Made by a program: the position numbers and the translations under genes. Shown here in pieces: positions 1 through 8,565 of a DNA stretch of 64,000 bases; the stretch's first letter is position 1; every line of letters starts with the position of its first letter. The DNA comes from Erythrobacter sanguineus (GTDB lineage: Bacteria > Pseudomonadota > Alphaproteobacteria > Sphingomonadales > Sphingomonadaceae). The stretch lies in assembly GCA_945878845.1 (NCBI GenBank), contig CAMCUB010000005.1, forward strand, positions 62,001-126,000, read 5' to 3'. The notes below the pieces were generated by a model that saw nothing but the letters and a program-made list of their open reading frames with translations, made no database searches and was not told the DNA's origin.

Positions 1-1
1 C

Positions 2-2119
2 ACCCCCGACATCACCGCCGAGGCGATCACCGCGCTGGTCGACCTGCAAACCTTCTCGCCGCTCGACGATGGCAAGCGCGGCTTCTCGATCACCGGGGAC
101 ACGGGCTATGGCCTGATGAGCCTTGGCGAAGGCGAGCAGCGTTCGGGCTCGCTGCGCCTGTCGTGGACTGATGATGTCATCGGCATCGCCATCGGCGGCT
201 CGCACTACCGGCGCCAGCAGGTCACCGACAACCGCGAGGCGGGCTACGATGCCAACGGTATCCCAATCGATATCGATATCCGCAATTACGAGCTGACCCG
301 CGAAAACAACGGATTGTTCGGCGCCTTCGAAGTGCGCGCCAACGAAGAGGTCAAATTCTTCGCCACCGCGATCTACACCGAGTTCCGCGACCGCGAAGAA
401 CGCCACGCCTATGAAATCGAGATCGGCGAGGCCGCCGCGCGCGGCACCCGCGGGCTGCTGACCGGCAGTCTCGACAACGTCTCGATCACCACCAATTACA
501 ACGACGGTCGCTACATCAACAAGAACGTCATCGGTTCGTTCGGGTTCGATTACGAGGGCGATACCGGCGGGATCAAAGCGATCCTCGGCTACACCCGCAC
601 CAAGAACACCACCGATCTGCCGCTGATCCAGTCCTCGATCCGCTCGATCAGCGTCGATTATGATCGCACCGCCGATGCGCGCTTCCCGACCGTGCGGCTG
701 TTCCGCACGATCAGCACCGGCGGCGTGTTCTCGCGCGGGGCGGAGCTGACCTCGATCCCGATCACCGAACAGAACCTGCCGCGCACCGTGCTGATCCCGA
801 TCGTGCAGGGCGTGATCTCGGATGCCTATTCGGGCAAGCTTGATGCCTGGAAAGAGCTCGGCAATTTCCGCTTCAGCGCCGGTCTCTACTCGACCAAGCG
901 CGATATCGGCGGCAATAATATCGGCATCGGCGGGGTGGTGCCGCTGGCGGCGACCGGGTTTGATCCCAACGCCTTCGCCACCAGCCGGCCGTGGGACACG
1001 CAGTTCCCGCTCGGCGTGGGGATCAACTATGTCGATACCCGCGCGATGAATGCCGCGCTGCAGGCGGCCTTGGCGCGCAACGGGATCAACCCGGCCAGTT
1101 TCGTGCTGCCGACCTCGTTCTACGATCAGGAAGAGCGGATTTACGCAGGCTACGTGATGGCGCAGTGGAATTCGGGCCCGCTGCAGGTGGTCGCTGGGGT
1201 GCGCGCCGAGCAATACGAGATCGACAATGCCGGCACCGTGCTGGTCGGCGCCGCGCCGCGGCCGCTAGCGGTCTCGCAGGACTTCTTCGACCTCTTCCCC
1301 AGCCTCAACATCCGCTACGAGGCGACCGAGAACCTGGTGCTGCGCCTCGGCGGCCAGCGCGGCGTGTCGCGCCCGGCCTATGCCGCGATCCGCGTCGGCG
1401 CCTCGATCAGCGATACCGCTGCGACGATCGGCGGGGGCAACCCCTTCCTCACGCCCGAGTATACCTGGGGCCTCGATGTTGCGGCCGAGTACTACTTCGC
1501 CAGCAACGGCATCGCCTCGGTCACCGGCTTCCACCGCTGGGTCGAGGACGTGCTCTACCAGAGCCAGCAGCGCGTCGGATCGGACCTCTACAACTCGGGC
1601 GGGATTGACCGTTCGAACTACCTGCTCGGCTCGACCTTCAACGGCGAGAGCGGCAGCCTCTACGGCGTCGAGTTCAATATCGAGACCCAGTTCGACTTCC
1701 TCCCCGGAGCGCTCGCCGGGCTCGGGGTGCAGGGCAACCTGACGCTGCTGGGCGGCGATTTCGAGGCGCGCAATGCCGCCGGCGCGCTGGAAACCTTCGC
1801 CTTCCAGGGCCTGTCGGACACGGTGCTCAACGCCTCGGTGTTCTACGAATATGCCGGGTTGTCGCTGCGCGTGGCCTACCAGAAGCGCACCGACTTCCTC
1901 GACACGCTGGGCGGGCTGGGCGCGGGCGAGTTCCGGCAGGGCTTCGAGAACCTCGATGTCACCGCGCGCTATGCGCTGACGCCGAACATCACGCTGTTCG
2001 CCGATCTCGCCAACCTGACCGACGAGACCTATGTCGCCTATGAAGGCACGCCCGCGACGCCTTCGGAAGTCGAACGGATCGGCGAGCGCTATCTGTTCGG
2101 CGTGCGTTTCAACTTCTGA
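2..2119 (+). CDS. TonB-dependent receptor, 5' end cut off by the window
   Basis: This is the C-terminal part of an outer-membrane TonB-dependent transporter. The frame is open from base 2, so the plug domain and true start lie outside the window; the first in-frame ATG at 116 is internal. The visible ~705 residues alternate in the manner of a beta-barrel, carry GGNPFLTPEYTWGLD, which is typical of the Caulobacter/Sphingomonas receptor family, and end in the aromatic C-terminus GVRFNF expected for BAM-dependent assembly. The next gene starts 20 bp downstream on the same strand, so it probably forms an operon with the SurE-like nucleotidase and the phosphatase-like lipoprotein. That context suggests uptake of a phosphorylated compound or nucleoside, but the substrate cannot be read from the sequence. 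Confidence 0.93.
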   Translation, partial: TPDITAEAITALVDLQTFSPLDDGKRGFSITGDTGYGLMSLGEGEQRSGSLRLSWTDDVIGIAIGGSHYRRQQVTDNREAGYDANGIPIDIDIRNYELTRENNGLFGAFEVRANEEVKFFATAIYTEFRDREERHAYEIEIGEAAARGTRGLLTGSLDNVSITTNYNDGRYINKNVIGSFGFDYEGDTGGIKAILGYTRTKNTTDLPLIQSSIRSISVDYDRTADARFPTVRLFRTISTGGVFSRGAELTSIPITEQNLPRTVLIPIVQGVISDAYSGKLDAWKELGNFRFSAGLYSTKRDIGGNNIGIGGVVPLAATGFDPNAFATSRPWDTQFPLGVGINYVDTRAMNAALQAALARNGINPASFVLPTSFYDQEERIYAGYVMAQWNSGPLQVVAGVRAEQYEIDNAGTVLVGAAPRPLAVSQDFFDLFPSLNIRYEATENLVLRLGGQRGVSRPAYAAIRVGASISDTAATIGGGNPFLTPEYTWGLDVAAEYYFASNGIASVTGFHRWVEDVLYQSQQRVGSDLYNSGGIDRSNYLLGSTFNGESGSLYGVEFNIETQFDFLPGALAGLGVQGNLTLLGGDFEARNAAGALETFAFQGLSDTVLNASVFYEYAGLSLRVAYQKRTDFLDTLGGLGAGEFRQGFENLDVTARYALTPNITLFADLANLTDETYVAYEGTPATPSEVERIGERYLFGVRFNF

Positions 2120-2139
2120 CCGTTCCGAGGGGACCAAGC

Positions 2140-3141
2140 ATGGCAATCCGCACCACTCTGCTCGCCGCCGCCGCATGCCTCGCGCTCGCGGGCCCGGCTG
2201 GGGCGCGCAACATCGTGCTCACCAATGACGACGGGCTGACCAGCAATGTCGTCGCGCTCTACGAGGCGCTGAAGGCGGCGGGGCATGATGTGGTGGTGTC
2301 GGTCCCCTGCACCAACCAGAGCGGCCAGGGCGCGGCGCTCGGGATCGCGCGGCCGATCGCGCCGCTCAAGGCCCCCTGCCTCAACGATGCCGCCGAGGCC
2401 GGCGCTCCGGGCGCCGGGCCGATGACCCGCAAGGGCCTGCCGGGCGGGGGCAGCGACTTCTACTATGTCGACGGCACGCCGGTCGCATCGCTGCTCCACG
2501 GGGTCGAGGTGGTCGCCATGGCACGCTGGGGCAAGGCGCCCGATCTGGTGCTGTCGGGCCCCAATGAAGGCCAGAACGTGGGCGCGATCATCCTGTCCTC
2601 GGGCACGGTCAGCGCGGCGCAGGTCGCCGCGGTGCTCGGCATTCCGGCCATTGCGCTCAGCGCCGGGGCGGGAACCGAAGCGGCGAGCCTCGACAATCCG
2701 CAGTCCGATGAAGTCGCCCGCCGTTCGGTCGAACTCGTCGCCCATCTCGAGGCGCTGTCCAAGGGGGCTGCGCTGTTGCCCGCAGGCCTCGCGCTCAACG
2801 TCAACTTCCCCGACCGGCTGGAGGGCGCGCGCTGGCAGCTTTCCGAAATCGGCACCTACAACGCCTACAAGGTCGGCTTCACCGCCAACATGGCCGCGAC
2901 CGCCTCGCCGATGATGCAGATGATGGCGAAATCGCGCGGGGCCGAGATCCCGGCGCTCCCGGGCGTCAGCTTCGACATCAACACCGCCACTCCGGCCGCC
3001 GAGCAGATGGACGATGAAAGCGTGGTCTATCGCAAGGCCATCGCGGTGAGCCCGATGCAGGCAGGCTACGCCTATCCGGTGGGGGCGATGGTGCTGACCG
3101 GCGAGCAGCTCGCCGCGCTTTTCCCGGCGCAGGGCAAGTAG
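2140..3141 (+). CDS. surE: SurE-like 5'/3'-nucleotidase with signal peptide
   Basis: SurE proteins are metal-dependent nucleotidases. The family metal-binding motif NDDG is at residues 29-32, and SGPNEGQN matches the downstream SGxNxGxN loop. Unlike the usual cytosolic SurE of about 250 residues, this 333-residue protein begins with a hydrophobic signal peptide ending in GPAGA just before the catalytic strand (ARNIVLTNDD), so it is predicted to be periplasmic. The start is supported by GAGGGGA about 9 bp upstream. It lies between a TonB receptor and a phosphatase-like lipoprotein whose ATG directly abuts its stop. A role in scavenging phosphate or nucleosides from nucleotides is inferred. The gene symbol reflects the family only; this is not the orthologue of the cytosolic housekeeping SurE. 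Confidence 0.88.
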   Translation: MAIRTTLLAAAACLALAGPAGARNIVLTNDDGLTSNVVALYEALKAAGHDVVVSVPCTNQSGQGAALGIARPIAPLKAPCLNDAAEAGAPGAGPMTRKGLPGGGSDFYYVDGTPVASLLHGVEVVAMARWGKAPDLVLSGPNEGQNVGAIILSSGTVSAAQVAAVLGIPAIALSAGAGTEAASLDNPQSDEVARRSVELVAHLEALSKGAALLPAGLALNVNFPDRLEGARWQLSEIGTYNAYKVGFTANMAATASPMMQMMAKSRGAEIPALPGVSFDINTATPAAEQMDDESVVYRKAIAVSPMQAGYAYPVGAMVLTGEQLAALFPAQGK

Positions 3142-4059
3142 ATGATGCGCAGCCCTGCCCTGCTCGCGCTGCCGTTTGCCGCCCTTGCGCTACTGTCGGC
3201 CTGCAAGGAGGCCAGCGCGCCAGAGACTGCGGCCACCGCCAGCCTTACGCCGGTCACCGCCAATGCCGCAGTGATCAAGGACCCGCGCCGGGTGCTGCCG
3301 CTCGAGGGCGGGGTCAATTTCCGCGACCTCGGCGGCTACATGACCACGGGTGGCCGGATGACCAAGTGGGAGGTGCTCTACCGCGCCGGATCGCCCGCCG
3401 GCCTGACGGCGAAGGATCAGGCAGAGCTCGCCCGCCGCGGGATCCGCACTGTGTGCGATCTGCGCGCCAGCGACGAGCGCAAGGCCGAGCCCAACCCCTA
3501 TGTCGCCGCCAACGCTGATGTCACCTACTGGACGCGCGACTATGCCGCCGATGCGGGTGACCTCATGAAGGCGCTGGGCGGGCCCGATGCCAGCGCCGAG
3601 AAATCGCGCGCCGCGATGATCGGCTTCTACCGCGTTCTGCCCGAACAGCACGCGCCCGCCTTCCGCCAGATGTTCGCCTTCCTCGCCGAGGGCAAGGTGC
3701 CGCTCGCCTTCAATTGCTCGGCCGGCAAGGACCGCACCGGCACCGCCGCTGCGCTGGTGCTGACCTTGCTGGGCGTCCCGCGCGAGACAATTGTGGCCGA
3801 TTACGCGCTCTCGGACGATCTGGTCGATTACATGGCTAAGCTGTCTGAAGGCCCCAAGGATGGCCCCTATGCCGCCCTCGCCCGCTTGCCGCGCGAGGTG
3901 GTCGCCCCGCTGCTTGCCTCGGACCCCGCCTATATCGAGGCCGCGCTTAACGCCATGGCGGCAAAGCACGGCTCGGTCGACGCGTTCATCGCCAAGGAGC
4001 TAGGGGTGACCCCGGCGATGAAGCAGGCCATCATCGAGAACCTGACCGAGCCGGCCTGA
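3142..4059 (+). CDS. Tyrosine phosphatase-family lipoprotein
   Basis: This is a dual-specificity/tyrosine phosphatase-type protein. The signature C-X5-R loop reads CSAGKDRTG, with the nucleophilic Cys near residue 192. An upstream NFRDLGGY motif is characteristic of the bacterial tyrosine phosphatase family Y_phosphatase3. The N-terminus is a lipoprotein signal with lipobox LLSAC (Cys21), so the enzyme should be membrane-anchored in the periplasm. The ATG follows the surE-like stop codon with no gap, showing translational coupling. A periplasmic location makes protein-tyrosine substrates unlikely; dephosphorylation of small molecules such as phosphoinositides or nucleotides is possible, but this is inference. 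Confidence 0.88.
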   Translation: MMRSPALLALPFAALALLSACKEASAPETAATASLTPVTANAAVIKDPRRVLPLEGGVNFRDLGGYMTTGGRMTKWEVLYRAGSPAGLTAKDQAELARRGIRTVCDLRASDERKAEPNPYVAANADVTYWTRDYAADAGDLMKALGGPDASAEKSRAAMIGFYRVLPEQHAPAFRQMFAFLAEGKVPLAFNCSAGKDRTGTAAALVLTLLGVPRETIVADYALSDDLVDYMAKLSEGPKDGPYAALARLPREVVAPLLASDPAYIEAALNAMAAKHGSVDAFIAKELGVTPAMKQAIIENLTEPA

Positions 4060-4067
4060 TCGCCGCT

Positions 4068-5018
4068 CTATTGCACGCCCAGCGACGCGGCGGCACTGCG
4101 CAGCTGCGCCGCACTTCCCGGGTTGGCCTTCACGGCCGCCTCCAGCGCCGCCTTGGCCTTGGCCGGTTCGCCCAGCGTCATGCGGCTGCGAATCAGCATC
4201 ACCCAGCCATCGACGTTCTTGGGCTCCTTCGCCAGCCGTGCCTCGAGCTGTTCGACCATGCCTTCGGCCATCGTCCGCTGTTCGCTAGGCTTCATGGCGC
4301 CTGCCGCCGCGACGTCGGCTGCCGTCGGACCGCGCAGGTTTGCCGAGGCCTGATCGCCTGCCACCGCGCCCGATCCCGGCGCGATCATGGCGGGCTTGCG
4401 CTGGCTTTGCGCTTTGGCGATCCGCGCGGCGACGTCGATCTTGTTGATTTGCCCGACCTGCTCGATCGTGCGCACCAGATCGGCCTCCCACGGCGCGCCC
4501 TGCGGCGAATCGCCAAGCAGATCGAGCCACGCGGCAATCGCGCCCTCGTGATCCTTGTCGAGGTCCTTCTTGGCGGCGAGGAAATAGCGCCCGCGCGGGT
4601 CCTCGGGGTCGAGGGACAGGGCCTTTTCGAAGGCCTGCAAAGCCTCGGGCGGGAGCGGGTCGCGCTTGCTCGCCAGCACCAGCGTTTCGCCGAGCGCCGA
4701 CCACAGCACCGCCTCGCCCGGCGCGATTTGGACCGCGCGGCGGTAGGCAGCGGCGGCCTCCTCATATTGGCCCTGGTTGAAATAGGCGAAGGCAAGGTCG
4801 CCCCACGGGCCGGCGTCATCGGTAGAGGCCTCGGCGGCAGCGCGCAGCGCCTCGATTCCGCCATCGCCGCCCGTCGCCGCCGCAGGCTCGCCGGACCCGC
4901 CGGAGCCCTGATAGATGTTGAACCCGATCGAGCCTGCCGCCAGCAGCAGCGCTGCCCCCAGCAAGACCCAGCCCGCCTTCGATGATCCGCCCTCAGGCAG
5001 CGTTTTGCCCTGTCCCAT
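4068..5018 (-). CDS. CcmI-like TPR protein, cytochrome c biogenesis type
   Basis: This is a membrane-anchored tetratricopeptide protein of 316 residues. The start MGQGKTLPEG is chosen at 5018 because the longer open frame upstream is arginine/proline-rich and runs into the divergent promoter region. One transmembrane helix lies at about residues 15-36. TPR units follow (GDLAFAYFNQGQYEEAAAAY and DGWVMLIRSRMTLGEPAKA). The arrangement matches the C-terminal TPR part of CcmI/NrfG proteins, which present apocytochrome c to the heme ligation machinery in the periplasm. It is divergent from, and 109 bp away from, an operon encoding a decaheme cytochrome, so a dedicated chaperone role is plausible. 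No other ccm genes are visible here. It could also be a generic TPR protein. Confidence 0.75.
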   Translation of the reverse strand: MGQGKTLPEGGSSKAGWVLLGAALLLAAGSIGFNIYQGSGGSGEPAAATGGDGGIEALRAAAEASTDDAGPWGDLAFAYFNQGQYEEAAAAYRRAVQIAPGEAVLWSALGETLVLASKRDPLPPEALQAFEKALSLDPEDPRGRYFLAAKKDLDKDHEGAIAAWLDLLGDSPQGAPWEADLVRTIEQVGQINKIDVAARIAKAQSQRKPAMIAPGSGAVAGDQASANLRGPTAADVAAAGAMKPSEQRTMAEGMVEQLEARLAKEPKNVDGWVMLIRSRMTLGEPAKAKAALEAAVKANPGSAAQLRSAAASLGVQ

Positions 5019-5127
5019 GTGCGCCTCGCTAGCACCCCGCGAAAGACGGGGCAATTCGCTCTGGCATCGGGGACGGTTTTGGGTATGGTGCCTGCTTGGG
5101 GGCGATCTATCCGCGAGGGGGGGATAG

Positions 5128-7665
5128 GTGGGCGAGATTTTCAAAGTGGCGATCATCGGATCGGGTCCGGCCGGGCTCAGCGCTGCTGCGCGCGCTGCGG
5201 CGCTGGGGCTGAGCCACGTGCTGCTCGAGAAGACCGACCACCTCTCGGACACAATCTACAAGTACCAGAAGGGCAAGCACGTCATGGCGACGCCCAGCAA
5301 TCTGGTGCTGCGCTCCGACATCGATTTCGACGCGGGCAAGCGCGAGACGATCCTCGGTATCTGGGACGAGCAGATCGGCGGCCACAAGGTCAATGTGAAG
5401 TACCACGCCGAAGCCAAGGCGATCCGCGGCACGGGCGAGGCGATTGCCGGCTCGGTGCAGCAGATCGTCACCCGCGCGCGCGACGGGACGAAGAACGTCA
5501 AGGAACTCCAGCGCCACGCCCCGCCCTATGCCATCGAGCTGACGAGCGGCGAAGTGGTGATGGCCGAGAACGTCGTCCTCGCCATCGGCACTCAGGGCAA
5601 CCCCAACCTGATGCGCTGCCCGGGCGCCGACCTGCCGCATGTGCAGTACCAGCTCGACGATCCCACCGAATATGTCGACGAGCATATCATCATCGTCGGT
5701 ACGGGCGATGCAGGGATCGAGAACGCGCGCGGCCTTGCCGAAGACCCGGCGCAGCGCAACACCGTATCGATCCTCAACCGCGGCACCGAATTCCCGACCG
5801 CCAAGGCCGCCAATGTCAGCGCGCTGATGGCCGATCACGAGGCGGGCAAGCTCACCGTTCGCAACGAGAGCGAGACCAAGGCGATCGAGCCGGGCTGGAT
5901 CACGCTCACCACCCGTGATGGCGAAATCCGCATCCCCTGTGACCGGATCATCGCGCGCATCGGCTCGGCCCCGCCGCGCGCTTTCGTGGAGGAATGCGGG
6001 ATCGCCTTCACCAGCGAGGACCGCGGCGCCTTCCCGCGCCTCAGCCCGGTGTTCGAATCGACCGCACCCGGCATCTTCGTGATCGGCGCTCTGGCGGGTT
6101 ATCCGCTGATCAAGCACTGCATGAACCAGGGCCACGACGTCATCGAGTTCATCAACGGCAACACCGCACTGAAGCCCGCCGACGAGCCGATCATCGCAGC
6201 GAAGTTCGCGAACCTTCCCGGTAATCGCTCGACCGAGGATTGGCTCGAATTCCTGCGCGCCAATGTCTCGATCCTCAATGGCATGAACCCGCTCCAGATG
6301 CGCGAATTCATGCTCGATTCCGAGGCGAAGTTCTACGCGCCGGGCGAGGTGATCTTCGAGCGTAACGCGCCCGGATCATCGCTGTTCGGGATCGCCAGCG
6401 GGTCGGTCGCGGTGGAGGTCAATCCGGCCGACCCCTCGATCACAATCCCCATCGAAGCCGGATCGATCTTCGGCGAGGTCGGCCTGATCTCGGGCCGCCG
6501 CCGCGGCGCGACGATCCGCGCGGCGGAAGACACCATCGTGGTCGAGATCTCGCGCCTCGCCGCGCTGAAGCTGCAATCGCAGGTGCCGTCGGCCAAGACC
6601 GCGATCCAGCGCATCTCGATCGAGCGACAATTGCTCCAGATGTTCGGTTCCGGCCTCACTCCCAAGGACATCGCCCCGCTCGTGGAAGCGGCGAAGGTCG
6701 AGGAAAAGCGCGCAGGTGAGGTGGTGATTGCCGAAGGCGCGGACGACAAGGACGTCTTCATCATCCGCCGCGGCTCGATGGTCGTCGAAAAGGAGATGGG
6801 CGGGCGCCCGGTGTTCTTGTCCTACCTCCCCGCCGGGAGCTATTTCGGCGAGATGGCAGTGATCGACGGGAGCGCGCGCACCGCCACAGTCAAGGCCGCG
6901 ATAAAGTCCGAAGTGATCCGCCTGCCGGCCGAGGGCTTCCTCGCACTGCTCGCCCAGAAGCCCGCCGTGCGCGAGCGGGCCTTGAAGGACATGGCTGGCA
7001 GACGCGCCACCAACGCCTTCATCGAGAGCCGCAAGAGCGAATTTTTCAGCGCGGTCGATCTCTATTCGCAGACCGCGCAATTCCTCGTCGACAACGGCAT
7101 CGGCGAGGCGACCGACGTGCTGCTGATCGACGAGAAGCTGTGCATCGGCTGCGACAATTGCGAGAAGGCCTGCGCCGACAGTCACGACGGCCTCTCGCGC
7201 CTCGACCGGGAAGCGGGCAAGACCTATGCGCACCTCCACGTGCCGACTTCGTGCCGCCACTGCGAGCATCCGCATTGCATGTCCGATTGCCCGCCCAACG
7301 CGATCAAGCGCGGCCCCGATGGCGAGGTGTTCATCGACGAGACCTGCATCGGCTGCGGCAATTGCCAGCGCAACTGCCCCTATGGCGTGATCCGCATGGA
7401 CGCCAAGCCGCCCAAGAAGCCGAGCCTCCTCCAGTGGATGCTGTTCGGCAAGGGCCCCGGCCCGGGCGAGGCCTCCTATTCGTGGCGCAAGAAGGCGGCC
7501 GAGAAAGAGGGCGGGCAGAAGGCCAAGCAGGCGATCAAGTGCGATATGTGCTCAGGGATCGACGGCGGCCCCGCCTGCGTGCGCGCCTGCCCCACCGGCG
7601 CGGCGATCCGCGTCAGCCCCGACAAGTTCCTGACCTTCGCCAAGCTCACCGAGGATATCGAGTGA
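5128..7665 (+). CDS. FAD/NAD reductase fused to two cNMP-binding domains and a 4x[4Fe-4S] ferredoxin domain
   Basis: This is an unusual multidomain cytosolic redox protein of 845 residues with a GTG start (GAGGGGGGG upstream). Residues 1-350 are a two-dinucleotide-binding flavoprotein: FAD motif GSGPAG near residue 11 and NAD motif VGTGDAG near 190. Two cyclic-nucleotide-binding domains follow, with phosphate-binding cassettes FGEVGLISGRRRGATIRA (from residue 448) and FGEMAVIDGSARTATVKA (from 573). Both keep the Glu and Arg expected to bind cAMP or cGMP. The C-terminal quarter has four Cys clusters at about residues 672, 709, 740 and 805, as in DmsB/NrfC/PhsB four-cluster subunits. It is predicted to pass electrons from NAD(P)H to the membrane protein encoded next, which overlaps it by one base, under cyclic-nucleotide control. 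Confidence 0.9.
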   Translation: MGEIFKVAIIGSGPAGLSAAARAAALGLSHVLLEKTDHLSDTIYKYQKGKHVMATPSNLVLRSDIDFDAGKRETILGIWDEQIGGHKVNVKYHAEAKAIRGTGEAIAGSVQQIVTRARDGTKNVKELQRHAPPYAIELTSGEVVMAENVVLAIGTQGNPNLMRCPGADLPHVQYQLDDPTEYVDEHIIIVGTGDAGIENARGLAEDPAQRNTVSILNRGTEFPTAKAANVSALMADHEAGKLTVRNESETKAIEPGWITLTTRDGEIRIPCDRIIARIGSAPPRAFVEECGIAFTSEDRGAFPRLSPVFESTAPGIFVIGALAGYPLIKHCMNQGHDVIEFINGNTALKPADEPIIAAKFANLPGNRSTEDWLEFLRANVSILNGMNPLQMREFMLDSEAKFYAPGEVIFERNAPGSSLFGIASGSVAVEVNPADPSITIPIEAGSIFGEVGLISGRRRGATIRAAEDTIVVEISRLAALKLQSQVPSAKTAIQRISIERQLLQMFGSGLTPKDIAPLVEAAKVEEKRAGEVVIAEGADDKDVFIIRRGSMVVEKEMGGRPVFLSYLPAGSYFGEMAVIDGSARTATVKAAIKSEVIRLPAEGFLALLAQKPAVRERALKDMAGRRATNAFIESRKSEFFSAVDLYSQTAQFLVDNGIGEATDVLLIDEKLCIGCDNCEKACADSHDGLSRLDREAGKTYAHLHVPTSCRHCEHPHCMSDCPPNAIKRGPDGEVFIDETCIGCGNCQRNCPYGVIRMDAKPPKKPSLLQWMLFGKGPGPGEASYSWRKKAAEKEGGQKAKQAIKCDMCSGIDGGPACVRACPTGAAIRVSPDKFLTFAKLTEDIE

Positions 7666-8555
7666 TGGCGACCAAGGCAGCGGGTAATGCAAGGGCCAAG
7701 ACGGGCGGCACGGGGCGCTTTTCGCAGGACGAGCGGCGGCGCGACAGCGACCATGTGAGCTTCCTGAAACACAAGGGTTTCCGCTGGCTGTGGATCGCGC
7801 TGCTGCTTTCGGCTGCGAGCATCGCGGGCTATCTGCTGATCGATCAGGAGCCCCGGCCCAATGGCGGGACGTGGTATGGCTATACGCTCGGCACCATCGG
7901 CTTCGGGCTGATCCTGTGGCTCTCACTGCTGGGGGTGAGGAAGCGGCGCATCAATCCGGGGGCGTGGAGCCTAAAGGCGTGGACCTCGGCCCACGTCTAT
8001 CTCGGCCTTGCGCTTACCGTGGTGGGGACGCTCCACACCAGCTTCCAGATCGGCTGGAACGTCCACACGCTCGCCTATGTGCTGATGCTGCTGGTGATCG
8101 CGACCGGGATTTACGGGGTGATCGTCTACGCCACCCTGCCCGCGAGCCTGTCGGCCAACCGCAAGGAGATGACCCGCGCGCAAATGCTCGACGCGCTCAC
8201 CGCGCTCGACCGCCAGCTTGAGAGCGCCGCGCAGCCGCTGGCGCGCGCTGAGTCCGATCTCGTTATCGCAGCATTGGGGCAAGACGTGTTCTACGGCGGC
8301 GCGCTGGCGCGGCTGACCGGGAGCTACCCCGGCTGCAAGACCGCGCGCGCATTGAAGGGCATGGGCACCGGCTCCGAGGCCGAGGCGCGCGTCACCGCCC
8401 TGCTCGAGAAACGCCGCGAACAGCTCACCCAGATCCGCGGAGCCTTGCGCATCCGCGCAATGCTGGAGATCTGGCTGTTCATCCACATTCCGCTCACTGT
8501 CGCCCTGATCGCCGCGCTCACCGCGCATGTGATCAGCGTGTTCTACTATTGGTGA
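7665..8555 (+). CDS. Predicted diheme cytochrome b-like membrane protein
   Basis: This is an integral membrane protein of 296 residues. The ATG overlaps the TGA of the Fe-S flavoprotein gene by one base, which fixes the start even though the frame is open further upstream. Predicted helices lie at about 41-59, 71-91, 107-124, 135-155 and 266-291. His110/His124 and His274/His288 give two HX13H pairs, each within one helix; this is the classic bis-histidine arrangement for two b hemes stacked across a membrane, as in bc1-type cytochromes b and ferric reductases. His134 is an extra candidate. A soluble loop of about 110 residues separates helices 4 and 5. It is predicted to carry electrons from the cytosolic Fe-S protein across the membrane to the decaheme protein encoded 10 bp downstream. 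No family name was recognised. Confidence 0.8.
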   Translation: MATKAAGNARAKTGGTGRFSQDERRRDSDHVSFLKHKGFRWLWIALLLSAASIAGYLLIDQEPRPNGGTWYGYTLGTIGFGLILWLSLLGVRKRRINPGAWSLKAWTSAHVYLGLALTVVGTLHTSFQIGWNVHTLAYVLMLLVIATGIYGVIVYATLPASLSANRKEMTRAQMLDALTALDRQLESAAQPLARAESDLVIAALGQDVFYGGALARLTGSYPGCKTARALKGMGTGSEAEARVTALLEKRREQLTQIRGALRIRAMLEIWLFIHIPLTVALIAALTAHVISVFYYW

Positions 8556-8565
8556 GGGCGGGCCG

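Noticed and set aside
7140-7664. N-terminal extension of the cytochrome b-like gene
   Set aside because: It runs inside the Fe-S domain of the upstream gene in another frame and is Arg-rich; the ATGA overlap at 7665 is the natural start.
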